A stretch of 64,000 nt of DNA, taken from Desnuesiella massiliensis (GTDB taxonomy: Bacteria > Bacillota > Clostridia > Clostridiales > Clostridiaceae). Each line of letters starts with the position of its first letter. Position 1 is the first letter of the stretch. Both the position numbers and the translations under genes were made by a program. This document shows positions 8,470-15,835 of this stretch, in pieces. Where the stretch lies: the NCBI RefSeq assembly GCF_001403615.1, contig NZ_LN879457.1:558001-622000 (forward strand). Reading direction: 5' to 3'. The notes beneath the pieces were generated by a model. The model was not told where the DNA came from. It saw only the letters and a list, made by a program, of their open reading frames with translations, and ran no database searches.

Positions 8470-8807
8470 AGATGAGAGTAACGGGAGATATCAATTTTGA
8501 TAGCCGAAGGAGAAATATAAAGTTAAGCCAAGATCTTTATAGAAGCTTTCAGGCAAAAGGAGCGTTACTTGATAGGACTCTGGAAAGTTTCCTAATAGCT
8601 TTTAGGGACGCCGTAGGAGCAATACATTTATAGAGAAGCAACTTCAACTAATAATCTATACATGCACCAAAATAGCTTAAAGATTGCTATTTTGGAACAT
8701 ATATAAATTAAGTTTATGTAGTGTTTCTCTGTGGTAGAATCTCTCAGGTAAATTACAGAGGATATGGTGGCATAGTAGTGTTATGCTTATCATATCCTCT
8801 TTTTATA
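8470..8807 (+). ncRNA. Tandem glycine riboswitch with terminator platform
   Basis: Two glycine aptamers in series. Aptamer 1 (about 8470-8570) has P1 strands GTAACG/CGTTAC and the core motifs AGCCGAAGGAG and CTTTCAGGCAAAAGGA. Aptamer 2 (about 8576-8761) has GGACTCTGGAAAG, GACGCCGTAGGAGCAA and TCTCTCAGGTAAA. Its peripheral P3b arm holds a foreign hairpin of about 100 bases (8630-8731). Downstream, GAGGATATGGT pairs with ATCATATCCTC followed by a T run (8758-8807). The 3' strand of aptamer 2 P1 (CAGAG) overlaps the left arm of that terminator. Glycine binding should therefore block termination and switch on gcvT, as in Bacillus. Identification is very secure; activity with the insertion is untested. 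Confidence 0.93.
8630..8731 (+). repeat. Palindromic repeat element, copy A, inside glycine aptamer 2
   Basis: The ends TAGAGAA and TTCTCTG are inverted. The inner stem CCAAAATAGC/GCTATTTTGG encloses a loop containing TTAAAGAT. The sequence is closely similar to 39781-39882, where it has nothing to do with glycine, so it is an inserted element and not part of the riboswitch. It extends the P3b arm of the aptamer as a long hairpin. Confidence 0.85.
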
Positions 8808-8869
8808 ACTATTAATTAATAATTATTATTACAAGATAGTTAAAATTAAAACAAATAGGAGGGAAATTT

Positions 8870-9970
8870 GTGGAGCATTTAAAGAAAACACCTTTATTTG
8901 GTGAGTACGAAAAGTATGGCGGAAAGATAATTGACTTTGCAGGTTGGGCTTTACCCGTAGAATTTGAAGGCATAATAAAAGAGCATAATGCTGTTAGAAC
9001 TGCCGCTGGACTATTTGATGTTTCCCATATGGGAGAGATTTCTGTTAAGGGAAAGGAAGCGTTAAAGTTTTGTCAACACTTGATAACTAATGATGCATCT
9101 AAATTAGAAGGTAATCAGGTACTATATACCCTAATGTGCTATGAACAAGGTGGTGTAGTAGATGATTTACTTCTATATAGATTTTCACAAGAGGATTTTC
9201 TTTTAGTAGTCAATGCATCTAATATAGAAAAAGATTATGAATGGATAGTAGAAAATAGTAAGGGCTTTGATGTGAGCGTTGAAAACCTTTCCGATTCTAT
9301 GTGTCAACTAGCTATACAAGGGCCTAAGGCTGAGGAAATATTGCAAAGGGTGACAGAGACAAAGTTAAAGGAAATTAAATTCTTCTATGCTGATAGAGAG
9401 ACTCTAATATTTGGGAAGAAATGTTTAGTTTCCAGAACTGGTTACACAGGGGAAGATGGCTTTGAGATTTATATGCAACCAGAAGATTTAGTATATCTAT
9501 GGGAAAATCTATTGAAGGAAGGAGAGCGCGATGGTCTAAAGCCTATAGGGTTAGGTGCCAGGGATACTTTAAGATTTGAAGCTAATCTACCCTTATATGG
9601 CAATGAAATTTCTTCAGAAATCACCCCTATAGAAGCAGGATTAGGCTTCTTTGTTAAATTGGATAAGGAAGAGTTTATTGGTAAAGAGTCTTTGAAAAAG
9701 CAAAAGGAACAAGGAGTAACACGAAAAGTTATAGGCTTTGAAATGCTTGAAAGAGGGATACCAAGGCATGGATATAAGGTATTTAAGAGCGAGAAGGAAA
9801 TAGGCTATGTGACTACAGGATATCTTTCTCCAACCTTAAATAAAAATATAGGTTTAGCTCTTATAGAGACAGAATTTACCGCTTTAGGAGAAGAGATTGA
9901 GATTCAAATCAGAAATAAGAATATAAAAGCAAAAACTATAAGCAGAAAATTTTATATAAGACAAAAATAA
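8870..9970 (+). CDS. gcvT: Glycine cleavage system T protein (aminomethyltransferase)
   Basis: Transfers the methylene group of aminomethyl-lipoyl-GcvH to tetrahydrofolate, releasing ammonia. The 366-residue length is normal for the family. Motifs include FGEYEKYGGKIIDFAGWALP, the catalytic segment GLFDVSHMGEI, VSRTGYTGEDGFEIY and GLGARDTLRFEANLPLYG. The GTG at 8870 has an AGGAGGG ribosome site. It is the first gene of the riboswitch-controlled operon, with gcvH following after 28 bases. Confidence 0.97.
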   Translation: MEHLKKTPLFGEYEKYGGKIIDFAGWALPVEFEGIIKEHNAVRTAAGLFDVSHMGEISVKGKEALKFCQHLITNDASKLEGNQVLYTLMCYEQGGVVDDLLLYRFSQEDFLLVVNASNIEKDYEWIVENSKGFDVSVENLSDSMCQLAIQGPKAEEILQRVTETKLKEIKFFYADRETLIFGKKCLVSRTGYTGEDGFEIYMQPEDLVYLWENLLKEGERDGLKPIGLGARDTLRFEANLPLYGNEISSEITPIEAGLGFFVKLDKEEFIGKESLKKQKEQGVTRKVIGFEMLERGIPRHGYKVFKSEKEIGYVTTGYLSPTLNKNIGLALIETEFTALGEEIEIQIRNKNIKAKTISRKFYIRQK

Positions 9971-9998
9971 TTAAAAAAAGTAAAAAGGAGAGATGAAA

Positions 9999-10382
9999 AT
10001 GGTAGTATTAAATAATCTTTTATATACTGAAGAACATGAATGGGTAAGAGTTGAGGGAGGTAAAGCTTATATAGGTATTACAGACTATGCTCAAAAGGCT
10101 TTAGGTTCTATAGTATACGTAGAGCTCCCAGAGTTAGACGCTGAATTCTCAAAGGGTGAGGGCTTTGGAGTAGTTGAATCAGTAAAGGCAGCTTCAGATA
10201 TTTATATACCTGTAAGTGGAGTGATTATAGAAGCTAATGAAGAGGTAGTAGATGATCCGGGGTTAATAAATAGTGCGCCTTACGATAATTGGCTAGTGTG
10301 CGTTGAGTTAAAGGATATGGAAGAGATAGAAGGACTCATGAAGCCTGGGGCTTACGAAGAATTTTGTAATAAGGAGGAATAA
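9999..10382 (+). CDS. gcvH: Glycine cleavage system H protein (lipoyl carrier)
   Basis: Lipoylated shuttle protein that carries the aminomethyl intermediate between the P, T and L proteins. It has 127 residues. The lipoyl lysine is in GVVESVKAASDIY, about residue 63, and the N-terminal EHEWVRVEGGKAYIGITDYA is typical. The second ATG (9999) is chosen because AAGGAG is about eight bases upstream of it, while the ATG at 9993 is too close. gcvPA starts two bases after the stop. Confidence 0.95.
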   Translation: MVVLNNLLYTEEHEWVRVEGGKAYIGITDYAQKALGSIVYVELPELDAEFSKGEGFGVVESVKAASDIYIPVSGVIIEANEEVVDDPGLINSAPYDNWLVCVELKDMEEIEGLMKPGAYEEFCNKEE

Positions 10383-10384
10383 TT

Positions 10385-11725
10385 ATGCACCCTTATATGC
10401 CTAATACAGATAAAGATATAAAAGAAATGCTCCAAACTATTGGAGTAAATTCTGTAGAAGAGCTTTTTAAAGATGTGCCAGAAGAAGTAAAGCTAAACAG
10501 GGAGCTAAATTTACCTAACAGCTTTTCAGAAATAGAAGTAAGAAAAATTATTGGAGATATTGTTAAAAAGAATAAAAGTACTGAAGATATAACCTGCTTT
10601 TTAGGTGCAGGAGCTTATGACCATTATGTGCCTTCTGTTATTAAGCACTTAGTAGGAAGATCTGAATTTTACACTGCTTATACCCCTTATCAGCCAGAGA
10701 TAAGTCAAGGAACCTTACAAGGGGTTTTTGAATATCAGACTATGCTTTGTAATTTAACAGGTATGGAGGTTTCTAATGTGTCCATGTATGATGGGCCTAC
10801 AGCTGGGGCTGAAGCCGCTATATTAGCTTCTACCTCTAGCAAGAGAAAAACCATATTGGTATCTAAAACTGTAAACCCAGAGACAAGAAAGGTGTTAAAA
10901 ACCTATCTTAAGTTTAGAGATATAAATCTAGTAGAGATTGAAGAGAAAGAAGGGGTTACTGATTTAGAGTGTTTAGAGAAAAATCTAAATAATGAAGTGG
11001 CTGCAGTGCTTATACAATATCCAAATTTCTTTGGGATAATCGAAGAAGTAAAAGATATAGAAAGGGTTACTCACTTAAATAAGTCACTTTTAATAATGAG
11101 TGTAGATCCTATCTCCTTAGGAATATTAAAAAGTCCTGGAGAACTTGGAGCTGATATTGCCATAGGTGAAGGTCAAGCTTTAGGAGGAAATATGAATTTT
11201 GGTGGACCTGCCCTAGGCTTCATGGCGGTAAATTCAAAGCTCATGAGAAAAATGCCAGGAAGGATAGTAGGTGAGACTGTAGATATAGAGGGCAAGAGAG
11301 CCTTTGTATTAACCTTACAAGCTAGGGAGCAGCATATAAGAAGAGAGAAGGCTACTTCAAATATATGCTCAGATCAGACCCTAAATTCTATTGCAGCAGC
11401 TATATATCTTGCCACTTTGGGCAAGAAGGGTATAAAAGAATTGGCTGCCCAATGCTTACAAAAATCCCATTATGCCTATAATGAGCTATTGAAAACCGGA
11501 AAATTTAAGCCCTTATTCAATAAGCCTTTCTTCAAGGAATTTGCTATAAAATTAGAAAAGCCTGTGGATGAGATAAATAATAAATTGCTTGAAAAAGGAA
11601 TATTAGGTGGCTATAACTTAGAAAAGGCTAATTATGATTACAAAAATTCTATGCTTCTATGTGTAACAGAGCAAAGAAGTAAGGAAGATATCGATAGACT
11701 AGTAAAAACTATGGAGGTGATATAA
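10385..11725 (+). CDS. gcvPA: Glycine dehydrogenase (decarboxylating) subunit 1
   Basis: Alpha part of the split P protein, which decarboxylates glycine with pyridoxal phosphate and loads the product on GcvH. It has 446 residues, as usual for split enzymes of Firmicutes. Motifs include FLGAGAYDHYVPSVIKHL, FYTAYTPYQPEISQGTLQ, SMYDGPTAGAEA and GEGQALGGNMNFGGPALGF. The PLP lysine is in the second subunit. The stop codon overlaps the start of gcvPB. Confidence 0.97.
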   Translation: MHPYMPNTDKDIKEMLQTIGVNSVEELFKDVPEEVKLNRELNLPNSFSEIEVRKIIGDIVKKNKSTEDITCFLGAGAYDHYVPSVIKHLVGRSEFYTAYTPYQPEISQGTLQGVFEYQTMLCNLTGMEVSNVSMYDGPTAGAEAAILASTSSKRKTILVSKTVNPETRKVLKTYLKFRDINLVEIEEKEGVTDLECLEKNLNNEVAAVLIQYPNFFGIIEEVKDIERVTHLNKSLLIMSVDPISLGILKSPGELGADIAIGEGQALGGNMNFGGPALGFMAVNSKLMRKMPGRIVGETVDIEGKRAFVLTLQAREQHIRREKATSNICSDQTLNSIAAAIYLATLGKKGIKELAAQCLQKSHYAYNELLKTGKFKPLFNKPFFKEFAIKLEKPVDEINNKLLEKGILGGYNLEKANYDYKNSMLLCVTEQRSKEDIDRLVKTMEVI

Positions 11726-13176
11726 TGAGTTACAATAAATTCATCTTTGAATTATCCTCAGAAGGAAGAAAAGCCTATTCACTTCCACCTTTAGATGTAC
11801 CCGAAGTAGATGTTAATGAATTACTTCCAAAGGATTATATAAAGGAAGAAGAGCTAGGGCTTCCAGAGGTAAGTGAATTAGATGTAATAAGACATTATAC
11901 CCTTTTATCAAAAAAGAATTATAGTATAGATGCAGGGTTCTATCCTTTAGGCTCTTGCACCATGAAATATAACCCTAAGATCAATGAGGATGTGGCAGCT
12001 TCACCTTTGATTTCAAAACTTCATCCTTATCAACCAGAGGATACTATTCAAGGAGCTCTAGAAATTATGTATAATCTATCAGAAGCTCTTTGCGAAGTGG
12101 CAGGCATGGATGGTTTTACCTTGCAACCAGCGGCAGGAGCCCATGGAGAAATGACAGGACTTATGCTGGTTAAAGCCTACCATGAGAGTAGAGGAGATTT
12201 AAAAAGAACAAAGATAATAGTACCAGACTCAGCCCATGGCACTAACCCTGCCAGTGCAGCTGTAGTAGGTTTTGATGTGGTGGAGATAAAATCTAACAGC
12301 GATGGCTCTATAAGTTTAGAAGCTTTAAAAGCGGTTTTAAATGATGAAATTGCAGGGTTAATGCTTACTAACCCAAGTACTCTAGGACTTTTTGAAAAAA
12401 ATATAAAAGTTATAGCAGACTTGGTTCATGAAGCTGGAGGATTACTATATTATGATGGAGCAAATATGAATGCCATCATGGGTATTACAAGACCAGGGGA
12501 TATGGGCTTCGATGTATGCCATTTAAATCTCCATAAAACCTTCTCTACACCTCATGGCGGCGGAGGGCCAGGAGCAGGTCCAGTAGGAGTTAAGAAGGAA
12601 CTAATTCCTTATTTACCAGTGCCCTTCATAGAAAAGAAGGATGAAAAGTATTATTTAGATTATGATAGGCCAGAATCTATAGGTAAGATAAAGAATTTCT
12701 ATGGCAATTTTGGAGTACTAGTAAGAGCCTACACTTATATATTAAGTTTAGGTGGTAATGGATTAAAGGCCGCTTCAGAGAATGCGGTATTAAACGCCAA
12801 TTATATGAAAGAAAGATTAAAAAATAGCTATAAGCTTGCTATAGATGAAGTTTGCAAGCATGAAGTGGTGTTTGCAGGCATAAAGAATAAGGATACAGGA
12901 GTAAGCACTCTTGAAATTGCTAAGAGACTTATTGATTATGGCTTCCATCCACCAACTATATACTTCCCTCTTATAGTGGATAGTGCTCTTATGATTGAGC
13001 CTACAGAAACTGAGAGTAAAGAGAGTATGGATGTCTTTATAGAAGCCATGGAGGCTATAGCTAAGGAAGCAGAAGAAAATCCAGAAATATTTAAAACTGC
13101 TCCACACAATTCTCCTGTAAGAAGACTAGATGAAGTAAGAGCAGCAAGAACTCCTATTTTAAAATGGAGTAAGTAG
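11725..13176 (+). CDS. gcvPB: Glycine dehydrogenase (decarboxylating) subunit 2
   Basis: Beta part of the split P protein, 483 residues, carrying the PLP-binding lysine in LNLHKTFSTPHGGGGPGAGP (around residue 270). Other family segments are YPLGSCTMKYNPKIN, PAAGAHGEMTGLML and DSAHGTNPASAAVVGFD. It is translationally coupled to gcvPA through a one-base stop/start overlap, and lpd follows 11 bases later. Confidence 0.97.
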   Translation: MSYNKFIFELSSEGRKAYSLPPLDVPEVDVNELLPKDYIKEEELGLPEVSELDVIRHYTLLSKKNYSIDAGFYPLGSCTMKYNPKINEDVAASPLISKLHPYQPEDTIQGALEIMYNLSEALCEVAGMDGFTLQPAAGAHGEMTGLMLVKAYHESRGDLKRTKIIVPDSAHGTNPASAAVVGFDVVEIKSNSDGSISLEALKAVLNDEIAGLMLTNPSTLGLFEKNIKVIADLVHEAGGLLYYDGANMNAIMGITRPGDMGFDVCHLNLHKTFSTPHGGGGPGAGPVGVKKELIPYLPVPFIEKKDEKYYLDYDRPESIGKIKNFYGNFGVLVRAYTYILSLGGNGLKAASENAVLNANYMKERLKNSYKLAIDEVCKHEVVFAGIKNKDTGVSTLEIAKRLIDYGFHPPTIYFPLIVDSALMIEPTETESKESMDVFIEAMEAIAKEAEENPEIFKTAPHNSPVRRLDEVRAARTPILKWSK

Positions 13177-13187
13177 GAGGAAGGAAA

Positions 13188-14585
13188 ATGGATAAAAGGA
13201 TAACAGTAATTGGAGGTGGACCTGGTGGCTATGTAGCTGCCATCAGGGCTGCCCAGCTTGGAGCAAAGGTTACTTTAATAGAAAAAGAAGCCTTAGGAGG
13301 TACCTGCCTAAATAAGGGCTGCATACCTACTAAAGCTCTTTACAGGAATGCTGAAGTCATAAATAATATGAAAAACTCAGAGGAGTTTGGTATCATCCTA
13401 GAGGACTTTAAAATAGAAGTGGAAAAAATACAACAAAGAAAAAATTCCATAGTTAACCAATTAGTAACCGGTGTAGAACAGCTAGTTAAGGCTAATTGCA
13501 TTGAGGTTAAAAAGGGTAGAGCACTTTTAGAAAGTCCTAATTCCGTAAAAATCATATATGATGATGAAAATTTTGAAATAATAGAGGCTGATAATATAAT
13601 AATTGCTTCTGGCTCTAGCAGTTTCATACCGCCTATAGAGGGAGTTAATAATGAGGGTGCTATAACCAGTGAAGAAATATTGAACTTCAAAGAAATACCC
13701 CAGGATCTTGTGATAATTGGCGGCGGGGTTATAGGAATGGAGTTTGCAGGCATATTTAATTCCTTCGGCAGCAAAGTAACTGTGGTGGAAGCATTACCCT
13801 CTATATTAAACATGTTGGACGGAGATATAGTAAAAAGACTAACACCATCCCTTAAAAAGAAGGGGATAGATATCCATGCCTCTACTCTAGTAAAATCCAT
13901 TGAAAAGCAAGAGGAAAAGCTTATTGTAAAGGTGGAAGGAAAAAAAGGAGAGTTCACATTAGAAGGTGATAAGGTTCTAATAGCCACAGGAAGAAAGCCT
14001 AATGTAGAGGGATTAAATCTAGATTTTATAGGTATTGAATATGATAAAAAAGGAATCAAGGTAGACCAAAATTATGAAACTAGTGTTAAAGGAATATATG
14101 CCATAGGCGATGTAAATGGTAAATGGATGCTAGCCCATGCTGCTTCCCATCAAGGGATGGAAGTAGCAGAGCGGATTATGGGCATAGACCATAAAGGCAG
14201 TGAATTAATCCCTAATTGCATATTTATTTTCCCGGAAATATCTTCTTTAGGGGCTAGAGAGGAAGACTTAAAAAACAATGGAGTAGTCTATAAGACCAGT
14301 AAATTCCTCTTCGGAGCCAATGGAAAAGCCCTAGCTTTAGGGGAAGGAGAAGGCTTTATTAAGGTAATAAGTGATGAAGACAATAGGGTAATAGGAGTTC
14401 ACATATTAGGACCCCATGCCTCAGACCTTATTCATGAAGCAGTAGTAGTTATAAATAAAGAACTAAAAGTAGAGGATATAAAGTCTATGGTTCATGCTCA
14501 CCCTACCTTATCTGAGGCTTTTTATGAAGCAGTACTTGGACTTAACAATGAGGCCATACATTTAGCGCCAGCTAGGAGGAAATGA
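13188..14585 (+). CDS. lpd: Dihydrolipoyl dehydrogenase (L protein)
   Basis: Flavoprotein that reoxidises dihydrolipoyl-GcvH with NAD+. It has 465 residues and no N-terminal lipoyl domain. It shows the FAD motif VIGGGPGGYVAAIRAAQLGA and the redox disulfide GGTCLNKGCIPTKAL. The NAD motif is IIGGGVIGMEFAG, ATGRKPNVEG and YAIGDVNG follow, and the catalytic His-Glu pair is in HAHPTLSEAFYE. Position in the gcv operon makes the glycine system its main partner. Confidence 0.97.
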   Translation: MDKRITVIGGGPGGYVAAIRAAQLGAKVTLIEKEALGGTCLNKGCIPTKALYRNAEVINNMKNSEEFGIILEDFKIEVEKIQQRKNSIVNQLVTGVEQLVKANCIEVKKGRALLESPNSVKIIYDDENFEIIEADNIIIASGSSSFIPPIEGVNNEGAITSEEILNFKEIPQDLVIIGGGVIGMEFAGIFNSFGSKVTVVEALPSILNMLDGDIVKRLTPSLKKKGIDIHASTLVKSIEKQEEKLIVKVEGKKGEFTLEGDKVLIATGRKPNVEGLNLDFIGIEYDKKGIKVDQNYETSVKGIYAIGDVNGKWMLAHAASHQGMEVAERIMGIDHKGSELIPNCIFIFPEISSLGAREEDLKNNGVVYKTSKFLFGANGKALALGEGEGFIKVISDEDNRVIGVHILGPHASDLIHEAVVVINKELKVEDIKSMVHAHPTLSEAFYEAVLGLNNEAIHLAPARRK

Positions 14586-14586
14586 T

Positions 14587-15561
14587 ATGAGATATATTGA
14601 TAATACAGCTATAGATCCTTATTTTAATTTAGCTGCAGAAGAATACCTTTTAAAGCATACCGCAGAAGAATATTTTATGCTTTGGAGGGACGAACCCTGC
14701 ATCATAGTAGGAAAAAACCAAAATACACTATCTGAAATCAATTTAGACTATGTAAAAGATAATCATATAAAGGTAGTGAGAAGGCTTACAGGGGGCGGCG
14801 CAGTTTTTCATGACTTAGGCAACCTAAACTTCACCTTTATAGTTAACGATAATGAGAGCTTTAATGATTTTTACAAATTTGTAGAACCTATAATAGGAGT
14901 TCTAAAGGAGTTAGGAGTGGAAGCAAAATTTTCAGGAAGAAATGATTTGCTCATAGAAGATAAAAAATTCTCTGGCAATGCTCAATGCAAGCATAAAAAA
15001 AGGGTTATGCATCATGGCACCTTGTTATTTTCCTCAAATATGGCAGACCTAACGGGAGCCTTGAAGGTAAAGGATATAAAATTTTCAGATAAAAGTGTTA
15101 AATCTATAGCTAGCAGAGTTACCAATATATCTAATCACTTAAAAAATCCCCTAACAGTGTTAGAGTTTAAGGATAATATATTTAAATATATTATGAAGGA
15201 AGAAGGAAAAAAAGTAGAGAGCTTCACTGAGGAAGAAATAGAAATAATTAATAAATTAAAAGAAGAAAAATACTCTACTTGGCAGTGGAACTTTGGACAT
15301 TCACCTAAATATAATTTTTATAATGAAAAGAAATTCCTAGGTGGTATGGTAGAAGTAAACATGGAAGTAATTAGAGGAGTAGTAGAAGAAATAAAAATTT
15401 ATGGAGACTTCTTTGGAAAACAGGATATAGAAGATTTAGAAAAGCTTTTAAAAGGCAAAAATCATAATCTAGAAGATATCTCTCAGACTTTAGAAGAATT
15501 TGATTTAGATAGTTACATGAGCAACATCAGCAAGGAGAATCTTGTGGAAGCGCTTTTTTAA
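14587..15561 (+). CDS. lplA: Lipoate-protein ligase A
   Basis: Activates free lipoate with ATP and attaches it to the lysine of GcvH. It has 324 residues. The lipoate-binding loop RRLTGGGAVFHDLGNLNFTF and the motif KFSGNAQCKHKKRVMHHGTLL are intact, and the C-terminal accessory domain is present. It starts one base after the lpd stop and is the last operon gene. Its presence suggests that lipoate is scavenged for the glycine cleavage system. Confidence 0.95.
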   Translation: MRYIDNTAIDPYFNLAAEEYLLKHTAEEYFMLWRDEPCIIVGKNQNTLSEINLDYVKDNHIKVVRRLTGGGAVFHDLGNLNFTFIVNDNESFNDFYKFVEPIIGVLKELGVEAKFSGRNDLLIEDKKFSGNAQCKHKKRVMHHGTLLFSSNMADLTGALKVKDIKFSDKSVKSIASRVTNISNHLKNPLTVLEFKDNIFKYIMKEEGKKVESFTEEEIEIINKLKEEKYSTWQWNFGHSPKYNFYNEKKFLGGMVEVNMEVIRGVVEEIKIYGDFFGKQDIEDLEKLLKGKNHNLEDISQTLEEFDLDSYMSNISKENLVEALF

Positions 15562-15618
15562 GTCATCATTTATTTTGTTGTTTAGTCTGACATACAGTAT
15601 ATTAACCTTATATAAGAA

Positions 15619-15681
15619 TTTGAAAGCACACCTTTACTGGAAGTTATTTTGAGTATGGGTGTGTTTTTGTTTTATAAGAAA
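15619..15681 (+). terminator. Terminator of the gcv operon, repeated at 23192
   Basis: GCACACC and GGGTGTGT form the stem, with TTTTTGTTTT after it. The roughly 60-base segment closely resembles 23192-23253, including a shared loop sequence AAGTTATTTTG and a shared tail TTTATAAG. Both copies follow unrelated genes. The remaining 150 bases up to the next gene hold no other feature that I can identify. Confidence 0.65.
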
Positions 15682-15835
15682 TTTCTTTAAAATAGCTATT
15701 AATTCAGATGGCATTTATACATAAGTTTTAGTAGACGTTGAATAAATTGCAAGGAGTAGGCAAAAATAAATGTATATTTTAGTTTATGTATTTTAACTTA
15801 ATAATAGATATTTCTCCAGAAGGAGGTAGGAGTAC

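Noticed and set aside
8630..8731. Reading the long arm as a normal part of the glycine riboswitch
   Set aside because: A closely similar sequence occurs at 39781-39882 behind a hemerythrin gene, and a fragment at 27774-27803, neither with glycine aptamer sequence.
13340..14059. 239-codon open frame on the minus strand inside lpd
   Set aside because: It is antisense to a clearly real dihydrolipoyl dehydrogenase and encodes a Ser/Pro/Ile-rich sequence with no family motifs.
15681..15835. Possible purine riboswitch before the molybdenum hydroxylase
   Set aside because: No TATA...TCTACC...TGCCCGACTA-type core was found; the leader is plain AT-rich sequence.
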